Of a stretch of 64,000 nucleotides of DNA, positions 11,801 through 22,799 are shown one piece after another (position 1 is the first letter of the stretch; every line of letters begins with the position of its first letter). The stretch comes from Episyrphus balteatus. Its lineage: Eukaryota > Arthropoda > Insecta > Diptera > Syrphidae. A model generated the notes under the pieces. It did not search any database and was not told where the DNA came from. It saw nothing but the letters and a program-made list of their open reading frames with translations. Where the stretch lies: NCBI RefSeq assembly GCF_945859705.1, contig NC_079135.1:110386288-110450287 (forward strand), in the 5' to 3' direction. The translations under genes were made by a program, and so were the position numbers.

Positions 11801-14800
11801 TTCAAAACGCATTAATATTGATGAGACAGCTAAAAATTTAAATAATTTGAAAACATTTTGTACTTTTTTCACAGTTCTTCGATGGAGTTCGGGCTTTATT
11901 CATCTCCATTTTTTTATTTTGAAGGGTTGATAATAGTTCAATATTATCATTGAGAAATTGAATTTTAAGTGGTATTAACAATGAGATCGACATAAGTTGA
12001 AAGTATTTATGTTTTAAAAACATTCTATTGTCTGAATGAAATATTAACTTCAATTTATTCATGATAAAAATGCAGAATAAGGTTGTATTAGTAAAATAAA
12101 ATAAAATTTGAGATTAGAACCACTAAGAGAGAATGCGAAACAAAAGTTTCGTATTCGAGTCGAGATTCATCGCACGGCAAAAATCGACTCGTGGAAAGTC
12201 TGCATAATAAGTCGTACCCTTATACTTTTTAATTATAATCTTATTATGAACTGTTTGAAAATAAAAAAAATATGACCCTTTGTTTCTGTTCCCAAGTTTG
12301 ACCTTTTAAAACAAATGAACAGCTAGTCAGATCGACTTGAAACTTTGAAGGATGATTGTGGGTGCATTTGACTATAATTTTCACTGTCATTATTGGTAAT
12401 TTAACAATGAAACCGTTTTATGTTTAAAAAATATTAACGTCAGTCTCGTTAATTTTAAATAGAAAATTTGTTCTCAATTTTAAAACTGCCTTATGTCGTT
12501 TTCGATTGGTTTTACTCAAGAATTCATTAATTCTGAAATATAATATAACAGTTTGAATAGCTTCCACTCAATTCCGAAACTAGGAAATTTTGTTGATTTT
12601 AAGTGAATTCTGTTTTGAATTAAGAAGAGAATTTCTCCTCTGAGAAGCGTTATATCCGTCATTTTCGTGGGAATAAAACACTTTCAGAAATCGCATACAA
12701 ATTTTTAAATTTACCTGATAATTAAAGCTGAATGTACAGGCTTTTGAATCTTAATAATGGTTTAGCTTTACTGATTGTCGAACCGCACCGGGTCTTTTAT
12801 TGAGTAATATTTCTTAAGTTTAAGTTAATAATTCAACGACTTATTTAAACTTAAGATATTTCGCACAAGAAAAGAGAAATTGGAGGTATTTAAACAGTTC
12901 TTGAAAGAATAAAAACAGTTATTAAATACACCGCTATGTAACTTTAGCTGTGATTTATTTATGATCCAGATCAGATCATTGGCTCGTATGCAATTAAAAT
13001 GAGCTTAAGCTCTTATCTCACTTTTCAGTACATTTTCTTGAGATCAAATCTATCTCATTTTTTTTTTAGATAGATCTCTAGAAGAGGTACTGAAAAGTGA
13101 CAAAGTGACATAGAGCTTAAGCTCATTCTTTTTGCATATGAGCCATTGTATTTGTAAGCGTTACAATAACAAAGCGAGATTCTGTTTTTGTTGTAAAGCA
13201 AATAAAAACAATGATCTGATCTGGATCAAGTGAATAATAAACACAGCTTTTGTTAAAAGAAATTACCTTACATTTATAACGGTAATATTAAAAAAAAAAA
13301 AAACGGAGAATTAAAGAATAAAAAATATTATTTTATGTGGACATGTGGACACGTTTTAAATCATCGAAATTACAAGATATGAATATTTCGGATTCAAGTT
13401 CAGCCCTCTTCAAACCGTTACCAAAGTAAACTTTGTTTTTTTTGGGCAAAACAAAGTTTAATTTTGTTGACCACTGTAACGCACGTTTGTAGAGCTCATT
13501 TCAGCAACGGTTTTGTTCGTTTTCGAATAGTACGTGTGAAAACGCAGATGAGAACGTGTTCCCAACAATCGGGTATTCTGTTCAGGTTAACCGTTCGCAG
13601 GCAAAATTTGAATAAGCTCAACCAAATCTCTTAAAATTTATCAGGTGGGGATAAGTTCATGCTAGGTTATTTATCTAATTTTGGGACTTGGACCCTGGTT
13701 TTTTTTTTAAGTAGAAATCAAATAATACTTTCAGTACATGGATTTCTTTTTTGGATCTGATATAGGTACAATGTTGAGTTTAAAACTCTATGACCATGTT
13801 CCATTTTATATACCCCCGATTTCAAAGAAGAAAGCCTTATTAACAAACAAAATACTGACCTCAATATCAGATCCATCTGACGATTCGAAGTCACTATCCA
13901 ACTCAACCTCTTCCTTTTTGCCTGAATCACTATCAACATCTTCAACATCATCGTCGTCATCTTCATCATCTTCCTCATCGTCCGAATCAGCTTCAACAAA
14001 CTCTTCATCCATATTCAACTCCCTCACCACATCATCATCCAATTCCATTTCTTTTTCAATTTCTTGCTCCTCCTCAACTTCCTCCTCATCATCCACATCT
14101 TCAGCTTGCAAAGCCTTATTAAATGCTGTCTGTGGGAAATTGTAAATATCCTGATACGTTCCCTTCTTCAAACGTTCCAGCAATTCCTTCTCAATATGAT
14201 TGTCAATCTTGGCAGCAATAAGAGCCTTTTGTTCTCTACGCGCCTCCCGACGTTCAATCTTCGTTGACAGTGGAACAATAAGTTTTTGCCGGCGCAACTT
14301 CAACTTTCTCATTCGTATCAAATACTGAGTGATTTTAACAAAACGTTGTTTGTTCTTGGCAATCATGTATTTCGGCCAAAAGACCAGATTTTCATTGATC
14401 TGTTGAATGGCTTTTTCAAAATTACGCGATAGCTTAATACGTTCCCAGAGTTTGTTGGGCGTGTGGGAACGTTCGGCGGTTTTAATGAACAAATAAATGA
14501 TACCTTTTTCTTCGCGAACTGTGGCATATTGACTGTTGGCTAGTGGACAGGTTCTTCTCGTACAGAGACCAGTTAAATTGTATTCATGGCGACAGAATGT
14601 ACGAGTGTCAGTTCTAAAAGTTATCAAATTATTGTTTAAATATTTGGATTCATAAATAAAATAAATGAAAAATGCTTACTTGACTTTGTGTGAACAAAAA
14701 GTTCTGTTGATGATGCTCCAAACAACCTGGAAAATAAATACAATTTGATAAGAAGTTTATTGAAATGATAATTTATTGATATGATTTAACTTATTTATTT

Positions 14801-14824
14801 ATTTCTTACATCGTCAGTTTGCAT
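8871..14824 (-). CDS. Mak16: MAK16, 60S ribosomal subunit biogenesis factor
   Basis: Four coding exons on the minus strand join in frame: 14824-14810, 14726-14680, 14613-13860 and 9119-8871, giving 354 residues. The N-terminus MQTDDVVWSIINRTFCSHK leads into the L28e-like Mak16 domain with the Cys cluster C16, C28, C38 and C43 (FCRHEYNLTGLCTRRTCP). The conserved Mak16 block follows (KLWERIKLSRNFEKAI, LVFWPKYMIAKNKQRF, then REARREQKALIAAKID). After it comes a long Asp/Glu tract (about residues 200-265) and a Lys-rich tail (KRRLKKPK) that is probably a nuclear signal. MAK16 works in the nucleolus on early pre-60S particles. Splice sites are GT..AG, with an unusual GTCAGT donor after 13860. The last intron is about 4.7 kb and contains a MITE. 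The poly-Ser open frame on the opposite strand at 13738-14145 is a shadow of the acidic tract. Confidence 0.95.
12946..13248. mobile_element. 303-bp foldback MITE in MAK16 intron
   Basis: Ends with AGCTGTG at 12946 and its complement CACAGCT at 13248. The arms share TGATCCAGATCAGATCATTG, then ATGAGCTTAAGCTC and CACTTTTCAGTAC, around a centre of about 40 bases with AGATAGATCT-like text. No reading frame is present, so it depends on a transposase in trans. Superfamily unassigned: flanking bases do not give a clear target duplication. Confidence 0.75.
13385..13495. repeat. Fragment of foldback terminus
   Basis: GGATTCAAGTTCAGC followed by ACAAAGTTTAATTTTGTTGA and CCACTGTAACG closely parallels the right end of the foldback at 53952-54601 (GATTCAAGTTCAGCAC ... 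AAAGTTTAATTTTGTAAACC AGTG). It appears to be a lone, shortened terminus of the same family inside the MAK16 intron. Confidence 0.55.
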
Positions 14825-16194
14825 TTTGTTTGATTTCTTTTAATATTTTTCGGTAGAATTACGAGGAAAATGGATAAAACTTTTTGAATAAAAACACCAC
14901 GTGTGGAGGAACAGAAAGTGAGCTGTCAAAAATCAGGGGAAATCTTGTTTGTGGTGAATATGAAATGTCATTTCAGTTCAAATGGAATTTAAGGGTGTAC
15001 ACATACTAGCATTAAATTTTTTTTTTTTTCAATGGGATGTTTCAACCAGGGAAAATGAGATAATTTTTATGAAATTTTGAAATGGACTTATGAATAATAG
15101 CTTGTTTTTACTACAGCCACAGCCCAAATGAGATAATTTCACAAATAAGGTCAGTTGAAATTATATTTTTCTATACGATTTGACTATCGAAATGAGATAC
15201 TTTGGGCTCAGTGAAAAAAGGCTATAAAATGAATGAAATGAATGAAATGAAAAAATACCATCGCCACTGTTTTTAAATGAAAAAATAAAAACAATATACA
15301 CGACATCGTCGACGTTGCAGTTTAAATTTTTTTTCATAGAAAAATGTTTGCAGACGGCCAATTCCCGATCTGTGAAACTGTAAAGTAAATGAAATAAGTT
15401 TTATCATGCCTTCATAATGAATTCAATTCTGGATTTAAGAAAAATAAAACAAACTTCAAAAATGATAAAAAATTTAAAACAAACTTCAAAAAAGTGTTCA
15501 TATAAAGAAATGATAAATTTTGTATCACTTTACAGTTTCACCGATGGGGAATTGACCCCCAGTAGAGTTTTTTTTGTCGAAGATCGTCTTTGATGTGGGT
15601 CATCCTTAAGCCTTTTGACTACATTGACCCAAAAATGATGCACAAAGCTTAGTTTTTAATTTCAAAAACAATTTTTATACTCGTTTTTTTTTTTAATCAA
15701 CTGCTGTAGTGGAAAAAAATATCTTTAAGGTATAACTACAATCTACTATGGGGATTTTGACTTTTATCCCCTGTGGCTTATTTTTCCACTACTCAACTTG
15801 TGCTGAAAATCTTCGCCGCACGAGAAAAATCGACTAATGAAAAGTCAGTATTAATACAAAAATAGATGGAAATCGTTCTGATCAATCAGGAACACCCTTT
15901 TAAAAATAGTCCATCCTCTCTCTTACCTCAACAGCAAGAAAACCAATAAAATTCACCACTCTCCCTGTCAAACCGAAAAAAGGCGGCTTTGCTTGAAAAA
16001 AAAAGTTGAAAAATCACCATTCGTCTTTTTCGCACGCAGCATGTTCTTCATGGTGCGCGTGTGATGTGACAATTCTCGGCAAATTTTCAAATTTTGTTTG
16101 CAAAAAAAAAGAAAAAGTTTTTTTTTTTAAAGAAAATTGTTATCCAATCGGTTGTGCTACAAAAAGAAAAAAAAATTTATTGAACTACAACAAA
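14825..16194. promoter_or_regulatory. Divergent promoter region between MAK16 and TMEM201
   Basis: MAK16 (minus) and TMEM201 (plus) start codons face away from each other 1.37 kb apart, so both promoters lie here. No clear TATA or initiator pair was assigned. A short repeat of AATGAATGAAATG lies at about 15228-15250, and a foldback MITE occupies 15356-15557. The TMEM201 5' leader probably covers the last 200 or so bases. Confidence 0.5.
15356..15557. mobile_element. About 200-bp MITE with 31-bp inverted ends
   Basis: GGCCAATTCCCGATCTGTGA (15356 on) is inverted at 15557 (read on the other strand GGTCAATTCCCCATCGGTGA), both continuing as AACTGTAAAGT. The interior has a small direct repeat of ACAAACTTCAAAAA and no coding frame. 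Family unassigned. It sits between the MAK16 and TMEM201 start codons. Confidence 0.65.
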
Positions 16195-19100
16195 ATGCAA
16201 CATATATTACCACTGGCTATAAGCCTAATTCCACTTTTATCAATAACTTTTGTGACATTTTTAATTCTTTACAAATTATACGTAAAAATAAGGTGATTTT
16301 TTTAATTGAATTGAATTTTCCGCTTTTTTTCTTACGCAAATCTATTTTTAGATCAAACTTTAAAGTGACTGTTAATTGCTGGTTTTGCAATCAAAATACT
16401 AAAGTCCCTTACTTGGATGCAAATAGTTTCACATGTCCACAATGTGACCAATATAATGGATTTACAAAGGATGGCGATTATAATAGGGAAATCTATCAAC
16501 AGCTGGACTGCAGTAATTTATCATCCTCCAACTCGGCGAAGAGAGACGATAGACAAAATGATTTTTCCGATTTTAGTGACCAATTCCCGGCAAATGGATT
16601 TTGTCATGTTTGCAATGAGGGACAACGTTTGAAGATTGAGAAATTGGCACAATTCGAAACGAAGAACGAGTCCAAATTTGAAAAGGAACTCAAGGTTTAC
16701 AAGTAAGTAGCTAGTTGCCATATAACCAAAAAAAGAGAAACCTGTTTTTTTTTTTCTTTTGAAAGGAATGAGTTTAATTGAATTTTTAAGTTTTTTTTTC
16801 AGTGACAAAATTGAAAAACTTTTGTTATTTATTTTAAATAATTGGTTACTTTATTCCGGCAAACAGCTGTTTCCTAACCTTTTTTTTTGTTACCTGCCTC
16901 ACCTTTGTTTATTTAAGATGTTTTTTTTATTTATCGGGAAATGTTAGGTAAAATGAAAGAAAATTTCCTTTTTATGATACAATAGAATTCACAAGTATGA
17001 TTGTTTCCATGATAAGGATGTCGTTAAATAATACTTTTCTCTTATGGTTTTTATTTGGGTTCTGTTTATTAGGTTCTGGGCATTTGTATTGGAAAGTGAA
17101 ATAACACCTGAACCCTTAGAACCTTGTTAAATATTTTTTTTAAAATTCAGTTCTTATGAATATTCTCTAAAAATTAGGTTTATGGATTTAAATACTTGAA
17201 TAGCCCCAAATTAAAGACTAGCGCAAAATTTTAAACGATTTAGTAAAATGCTAAAGCCTTTTTAGTAAATTACTAATCCAAAGGCCGAGTGATTTTTAGC
17301 TGAGTAAATTACTAAAAAGGCTTTAGCATTTTACTAAATCGTTTAAAATTGCGACTTAATTTGTAATATTTCAATCTATAGTCGAAAAGAATTAAATTTC
17401 GATATCTTATTACTTAATTAAGAAAAGTATTGAAAGCGGAATGATCCTAACCGTTATTAAATGAAGTCTAATTACAAAATTCCATTGAAAAGTTTAAAGG
17501 TTTAAATATCCCAAATTTCAGTATTTATCAACTATCGATCGATAGTTGTAAATCACAAAAAGGCTGATAATGTCCATTAAAATAAAATGCAAATCGAGTT
17601 CACAGGTACTTGTTCTTATGTATTCTTAAATTTTTCACTGAGAATAAACTCCTTTTAGGACTTATTTACTCAAACTCCATTAAATTTAATGTCGCCATTT
17701 AAAACGGCAAACTTTCAAATTTGCATGCAATTTGACACTTTTTAACAAGTAATAGGAAAAATATAATAGAGAGATAATAAGGCCGTGTGTGAATTGCGTT
17801 AAATAGTTAAATCCGTGTTAAATTTTTGACACTATTGAGGTGAACAAAATAATTTCAAAAAAAGAATTTATTGTTTAAATTTTTTCTGCCTTTTTTCTGC
17901 CATGATACTCCTTTTAATAAAAAAAAAAAAACAAAACCAAACCATCGGCAAAAAAAATTTAACTCAAATTTAACCAGGTCCCGGAGCCCAATAAATTTTT
18001 AACAGCTGAAAATTTTTTATTCACCTCAATAGTGTCAAAAATTTTACACGAATTTAACTATTTAACGCAATTCACACACGGCCTAAACTGGGTCTTAATC
18101 TGTTTTTCAGCCGCCTCAAATTTCAAACCAATGTATTAGATGCGAAACTTAGTTTAAGGCATTATTATTCAAAAATTATTTGAAGTAGATAGGTATTGTC
18201 CTAGCAGTGAAGGAATTAAAGGTGAGCTAAACTTTCTTGTGCTTTTGAATGGGAGCCTTTCTCTTGAACATATTTTCCCAGGAGTTTTCATTCAGAATCG
18301 AGCTTTTACTTTTGATATGGTTTGAAATTGCTTGTAAAATGCTTTATAAAAGTATGTTTTATGCTAAGATCCTGTAGAAAAATTATTGGTATCTGCTTAT
18401 GACAAAAGTTAAAAAGTAATTGGTTGCCTTTTTAAAAGGTTAAGACAAAAAATTGAAAGCTGCGTTCACATTGTGTTCATCAACACTGTTTTTTTTTTTT
18501 AATTATTGACCAGCTTGCTGCTTGTCCACACTCTCATTTCGGATTCCTTTCAAAAAGAAAATAAAGGAATTCGACATAAGTTAAAAGTAAACGTGTCAGT
18601 GTTGATGTTGAATGTCAGTAAAATGTCGTATTTGAATTCAACTCCGATTTCATTCTCAAAACTTGAAAATAAATTCGCACTAATCGCAACGGGTCAACAA
18701 AAGTTGAGCAGTGCTGCTGATCAACACGTCCACATTTATTCCAGCTTAAGCTTATTTTTCTGGCCCTGATATCCTCTTTTAAGCTATCCTCTTTAAAGGA
18801 TAAAAGTATTCATAGAATTAAATTTTTTATCATATCTGCGCAAGTACTGGTAAGCGTAGTGACCAGTTTAAAGAAATTATTGGGACCGTCAGAGTATGCT
18901 TTCCCGCAATTCAAAAGAACTCTCAGGAGTTTTTTTTTTTTTCCTTAACTGTATTATGACGGTTTAAGTAATTTGCAGATGTTATACAATAGTCTGATAT
19001 GCCTAGAGGCGAAAGTACACTGATTGTGAACTTGTCATATTCAAAGGTTAAGAAGAAGTCTAGGGTTTTTTGAGTCGACCATCAATGCCTAAAATCTGAA

Positions 19101-21784
19101 TCGGCTCTTCAACAATCTCAGCTCTTTAGTTGCCAATTTTTATTTTAAGCTTTTAATGTAGAAAAATTGCAGTTAAATAAGACGAAAATTCGTGGGTACA
19201 TCTAAAAAATTATTAATAAATGTTTTTGCAATGTCGAAAAATTCAAGAACTGGAAATATTGTTACTTTCTATATTTTTTTGGTTATCGGTGTAAGTGTAA
19301 GAGATTGGATTTGTTGTCTACGTACATTTTTCCCACTGGTCAAAAGATATTTAAATTATTTCAAAAGACGGAAAAGGAGAATTCGTTACCAAGCAGGAGT
19401 TTACAAATTATAACTTATTTTAATTTTTACAACATTGCATTTAAAGTTTGGTGTAGAAACTTAAACAAAACAAATTTTTAAAGCAATAACTAAAGAGTGT
19501 CAAATCCTTGACATAAAAAGTTAAAAATTTAAACGTGCATATTTTTCTCTATTATTAAAAAGAATTAAAATAAATCGATTAAAAAAATTGAACGGGGGTG
19601 GGTTTTAAGTAGAAACCGATCCATTGTATAGTCAGATAATATGATTAATTTCCTTCTTAAACTATTAAAACCGTTTTTTTTTTTTTAATTTTCACCAGGC
19701 TTTCAGTTCGCTGAAAAAATGTTGCAGACTCTCTTTTTTAAGGAATTCTTCACATAAAGCATTTTTCTACATTTTTATATCTCTATTTTGTAATTCTTTT
19801 TCTTCATTTCAGAAATCAACTAGAAGAACAATACCGACTCTGCACAACATGCGACCGTCATCTAAAACGAGTTCTTCGAGAGAAGAAAAAAATGGTCCTC
19901 GGTTCGAAATTCCTCGACTTTATCATCAAAGGAGCTGAAAAATTCAAACAACCTCATTTCGCTCGCATTAAAAATGCCCAAAAAACAAAGATGAAGCGCA
20001 AAATTTCCATCTACATAGCAGTTTTAGCACTTGTTAATACAATTTGTATTTTGCGCGGTCTTCCAGATCTGACCAAGGAACATTTGACTTTTATTTTCGG
20101 AGATCGCATTGGCCATTTTTCATTTTTAATGATCTCACACGTTTTAGCATTGATGAAAGTATTTGCTTCGTATTCGGAAATCTTAACAAATCATCCAATG
20201 GTACTCAAAGTTGGTCTTTTCCTGAGGACAATTACAATGATGGTGCTTTATTCAATGGGCATGAAACTACCTCAAGTCGCCACTTTAAATATGACTTCGT
20301 TTTTAATGCTGGCTTCGCCGTTCTTGATGCTTACTTTTGCATTCTTACATAACTTTGTTGATGGATTCAAACTAAGTCGATTTACATTCATGTTGACCTT
20401 GTGGAGTTTGTTTGCTGGTGGAATACTTGACAACGATATGCTGAAAGCATCGAAGGACATTATTTTGGTTGAATATTTTCTGTTTTATTTGTTGAGTAAT
20501 TGAACTAATTCTGTGTTTTCTTTTCAGTTAACTGCATCACTTATCACAATTTACTTATCCCTCACAAGCAAATCAGAGTCAAAATTATTCCCAAATGACG
20601 ACACAAGCAGCAGCTTCCACAAAATCTACTCCGAAGACTGTTTCAGCGATGAAGATACCCGCGAGACCATCAGTTTGATTAGCCAAAAACTCAACAGCAG
20701 CGGAAATAGTGTAATGAGTGCCTCAAGTGGTCGCTCATTTGTATCGCATTCTCAAATCTCCACCGCGCGTCTGGTCAGATCTCCAATTACTTCTTCGGTT
20801 ATGAGTTTAAATGGCGCCCCACGTTCCCCAACATTTCAAAGTTTCTCTAAAGATCCTGATCAGTCTTTGTCGTCGCCGTTTGTAAGGAACCGAAACTACG
20901 CTGCTTCGATGAGTAACTTCTCAACAAATCGTTCATTATTTGCTTCAAATGTGGAACTCGATTGTATACGCCCACAATCAACTTTTGGGGCCAATGCCTC
21001 ATTTACAGCTCCTTTGGTCATGAATGCTACCCTCAATGCTTCAACAACAAATAAACTTAATGATGATAGTTTCCAAAAGGCTCCTCTTAGCTTCGTTAAC
21101 ACACCACTTGCTTCTCCCTTCTCTGTATCCACCAGTGCTGTTTATCAACAGAGATCTAACTTACTAACTCCCTCACGCTTTAGTACTAACAGCTTAGCAA
21201 CTAACAATCCCTCAGCTTCTTGGCTTTCAGGTGGTTATTTTAATAGTGGACAAGTTAATGCCGCTCATCAAGCCCAAATGGAAAAGAATACTTATTTTCA
21301 GGATCATCGCAATGCATTGAATTCCATTCAGGAGAATATTTCACGTGCCTCCTCACATTCGTCGGGATTTGAGTCTCAATCGAGTGCAAATCAGCGTGAA
21401 AATTCAATGTGCCCCGATCAGGAGCAGTACCCTCAAATTTCTACCTCAATATCTGAAGGGCATCAAAACGGTTTCCATCCAATTGACCAAAATGGTGGCT
21501 TATTCCACCGACCTACTCCTCTTATGAATGGCTCTTTCCAACCGCCAGTGACTATTAACTCAGCCAACTCCGTTTCTGGTTTCTCTTTAGCAAATTCCTT
21601 AAATACAACTATTCAGCCACTTTCGGTAAATTGTAATCAAGACTATTGGAAACCAATGAAAGCACAACCGACTGGTCAGTCTAGATCAAATGCATTTAAC
21701 CTACGTAAAATCAATGAGGAATTACCACCGATACAAAGGGGTGCCTTACTGAAGAAGTGGAAGGAAGGTCAGACGCTCTCATAG
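16195..21784 (+). CDS. Tmem201: TMEM201 / SAMP1 / NET5 inner nuclear membrane protein
   Basis: Coding exons 16195-16292, 16352-16702, 19813-20467 and 20528-21784 join to 786 residues. Residues about 4-26 are a hydrophobic N-terminal segment. Then comes the Ima1 N-terminal domain with four CxxC pairs at 42/45, 61/64, 117/120 and 160/163, including VNCWFCNQ and CPQCDQYNGF, which closely resemble vertebrate TMEM201. Several membrane helices follow between about residues 195 and 370, then a 418-residue Ser/Asn-rich tail ending in a basic-aromatic segment (LKKWKEGQTLS). The family spans the inner nuclear membrane and links lamina, LINC complex and spindle microtubules. The donor after 20467 (TTG|GTTGAA) is weak but is the only phase-0 choice joining the last two exons, so residues near 366-370 are less certain. 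The gene is longer than the human protein because of the tail. Confidence 0.93.
17221..17354. repeat. 134-bp hairpin (MITE-like)
   Basis: Arms 17221-17274 and 17303-17354 are almost perfectly complementary over about 52 bases (TTTTAAACGATTTAGTAAAA then GCTAAAGCCTTTTTAGTAAA) around a 28-base loop. No coding content. It would form a long stem in the intron transcript. Confidence 0.75.
17781..18083. mobile_element. 303-bp MITE with GGCCGTGTGTG ends and TAA target duplication
   Basis: Begins GGCCGTGTGTGAATTGCGTT and ends with its inverse AACGCAATTCACACACGGCC. Arms of about 75 bases include TTAAATAGTTAAAT and GACACTATTGAGGTGAA. TAA flanks both ends (17778-17780 and 18084-18086), matching the 3-bp TWA duplication of PIF/Harbinger transposons; assignment to that superfamily is inference from the duplication and the GGCC-type ends. 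No transposase. Confidence 0.75.
18527..18680. repeat. Dispersed repeat also at 52.87 kb
   Basis: TTGTCCACACTC, GTGTCAGTGTTGATGTTGAA, TGTCAGT and TTGAATTCAACT occur in the same order here and at about 52870-52945. The open frame over this copy (18506-18769) is probably incidental. Identity unknown. Confidence 0.45.
19231..19413 (+). CDS. Possible small intronic ORF, 60 aa, membrane plus basic tail
   Basis: From the ATG at 19231 a 60-codon frame reads a short polar start, a hydrophobic stretch (IVTFYIFLVIGVSV, about residues 10-23), then a strongly basic tail (FKRRKRRIRYQAGVYKL). It lies on the same strand within TMEM201 intron 2. The sequence is not recognised, codon use gives no strong support, and such a frame could arise by chance in AT-rich DNA. 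Reported only as a candidate nested gene. Confidence 0.2.
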   Translation: MSKNSRTGNIVTFYIFLVIGVSVRDWICCLRTFFPLVKRYLNYFKRRKRRIRYQAGVYKL

Positions 21785-21945
21785 ATTTCATTTTTTCCTG
21801 TTAATTCTTTTTTATAGTATTTAAGCTCAACTATTTGTAAATAAGACTACAAGACAAAAAAAAAATATTTATATCACAATTTTTTTTTATAATAATTTAA
21901 GAAAAGAGAAAGTTCTACAAAACAAAGAGAAACAAAAAAAGAGTA

Positions 21946-21951
21946 AATAAA
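21946..21951 (+). promoter_or_regulatory. Polyadenylation signal of TMEM201
   Basis: AATAAA about 160 bases after the stop codon, inside an A-rich 3' UTR. Later AATAAA-like strings to about 22500 mean longer forms are possible. Confidence 0.45.
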
Positions 21952-22799
21952 ATGACACACTGCCATCAAAAAAGTCTGCAAATTTTATTGTTTAAACTTG
22001 AATTTAAAAAAAAATAATAATTGTCTTCAATAGGAATTTTTAATAATTAATTGATTAGTATAAGAATTCTTATTATTATAAGTATATATGAGTTTTTCTA
22101 TTTAAAAAAAGTACTACACAAAATTAGAGATCTCTTTTATTTTAGTTTCTAATTTTAGGAGAAAAGCTTCTATTTACTTTGATTTAGTTTATTTGTATCT
22201 TTTGTGTTTGGACTGATTGTGTGAGGTAACTATTTAATTTTTTTAGTTGAAATTTTTAAAATTATAGTTTTTTTTTTAAAGATAATAAATCACAATTTAA
22301 AAAAAAAAACTAATTTATGGTTTAAGTTAGTTTATTTTTAGAAATAAAAAAAAACTCATAATGTTCTAGGGTAAATAGTTTGATTTGATTATAGGGCTGT
22401 TTTGTTCTGATATTTTTTTTCTTTTATTATTTAAAAGTACATATTTAAGCCTGATGTTATTTGTTTAGAAAAAAAAAAATACTAATGCGTTAAATGATTA
22501 ATAAAAAGAAACTGCTTTATTTTTTAAAATACAAAAACTTGTTTTTCATTTGTTTAACAACTTTTGATAATTTCAGAAAAAAAAAATATGAAAAACATAC
22601 CAGCTAAATTGGTACATGTTTTCAACAACAAGAGTGGTCAAGTGGCGCTACCCTTGCTGAAAAACTGGCGAAGATTAGAATGAGTGATCGACAAAGGTGT
22701 GACGATGCACTAGTCTAGGATCCCTCCATAAGTCGATCCTTTCTTATCGAGTTCCACGCAAAAATATTTCTATACAAAACGTGATAGGGTTGCCGACAA
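21952..22799. other. Intergenic DNA between TMEM201 and the palindrome
   Basis: AT-rich to about 22580, then a more balanced stretch (22620-22799) whose origin is not recognised. No gene seen. Confidence 0.4.

Larger units (their letters stand above)
9120..13859 (-). other. MAK16 intron 3
   Basis: A 4.7-kb intron. The 9200-10600 part is more complex and less AT-biased than its surroundings, but no conserved coding frame was found on either strand; the frames at 9356-9670 and 10610-10969 look spurious. The remainder is AT-rich and carries the foldback MITE at 12946-13248 and a foldback-terminus fragment near 13390-13490. Confidence 0.6.
16703..19812 (+). other. TMEM201 intron 2
   Basis: A 3.1-kb intron with the GTAAGT donor at 16703 and a CATTTCAG acceptor ending 19812. 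It carries a 134-bp perfect hairpin (17221-17354), a 303-bp MITE (17781-18083), a dispersed repeat also present near 52.9 kb, and a small open frame at 19231-19413. Confidence 0.85.

Noticed and set aside
13738..14145. Poly-Ser open frame on the plus strand
   Set aside because: It is the antisense shadow of the Asp/Glu tract of MAK16.
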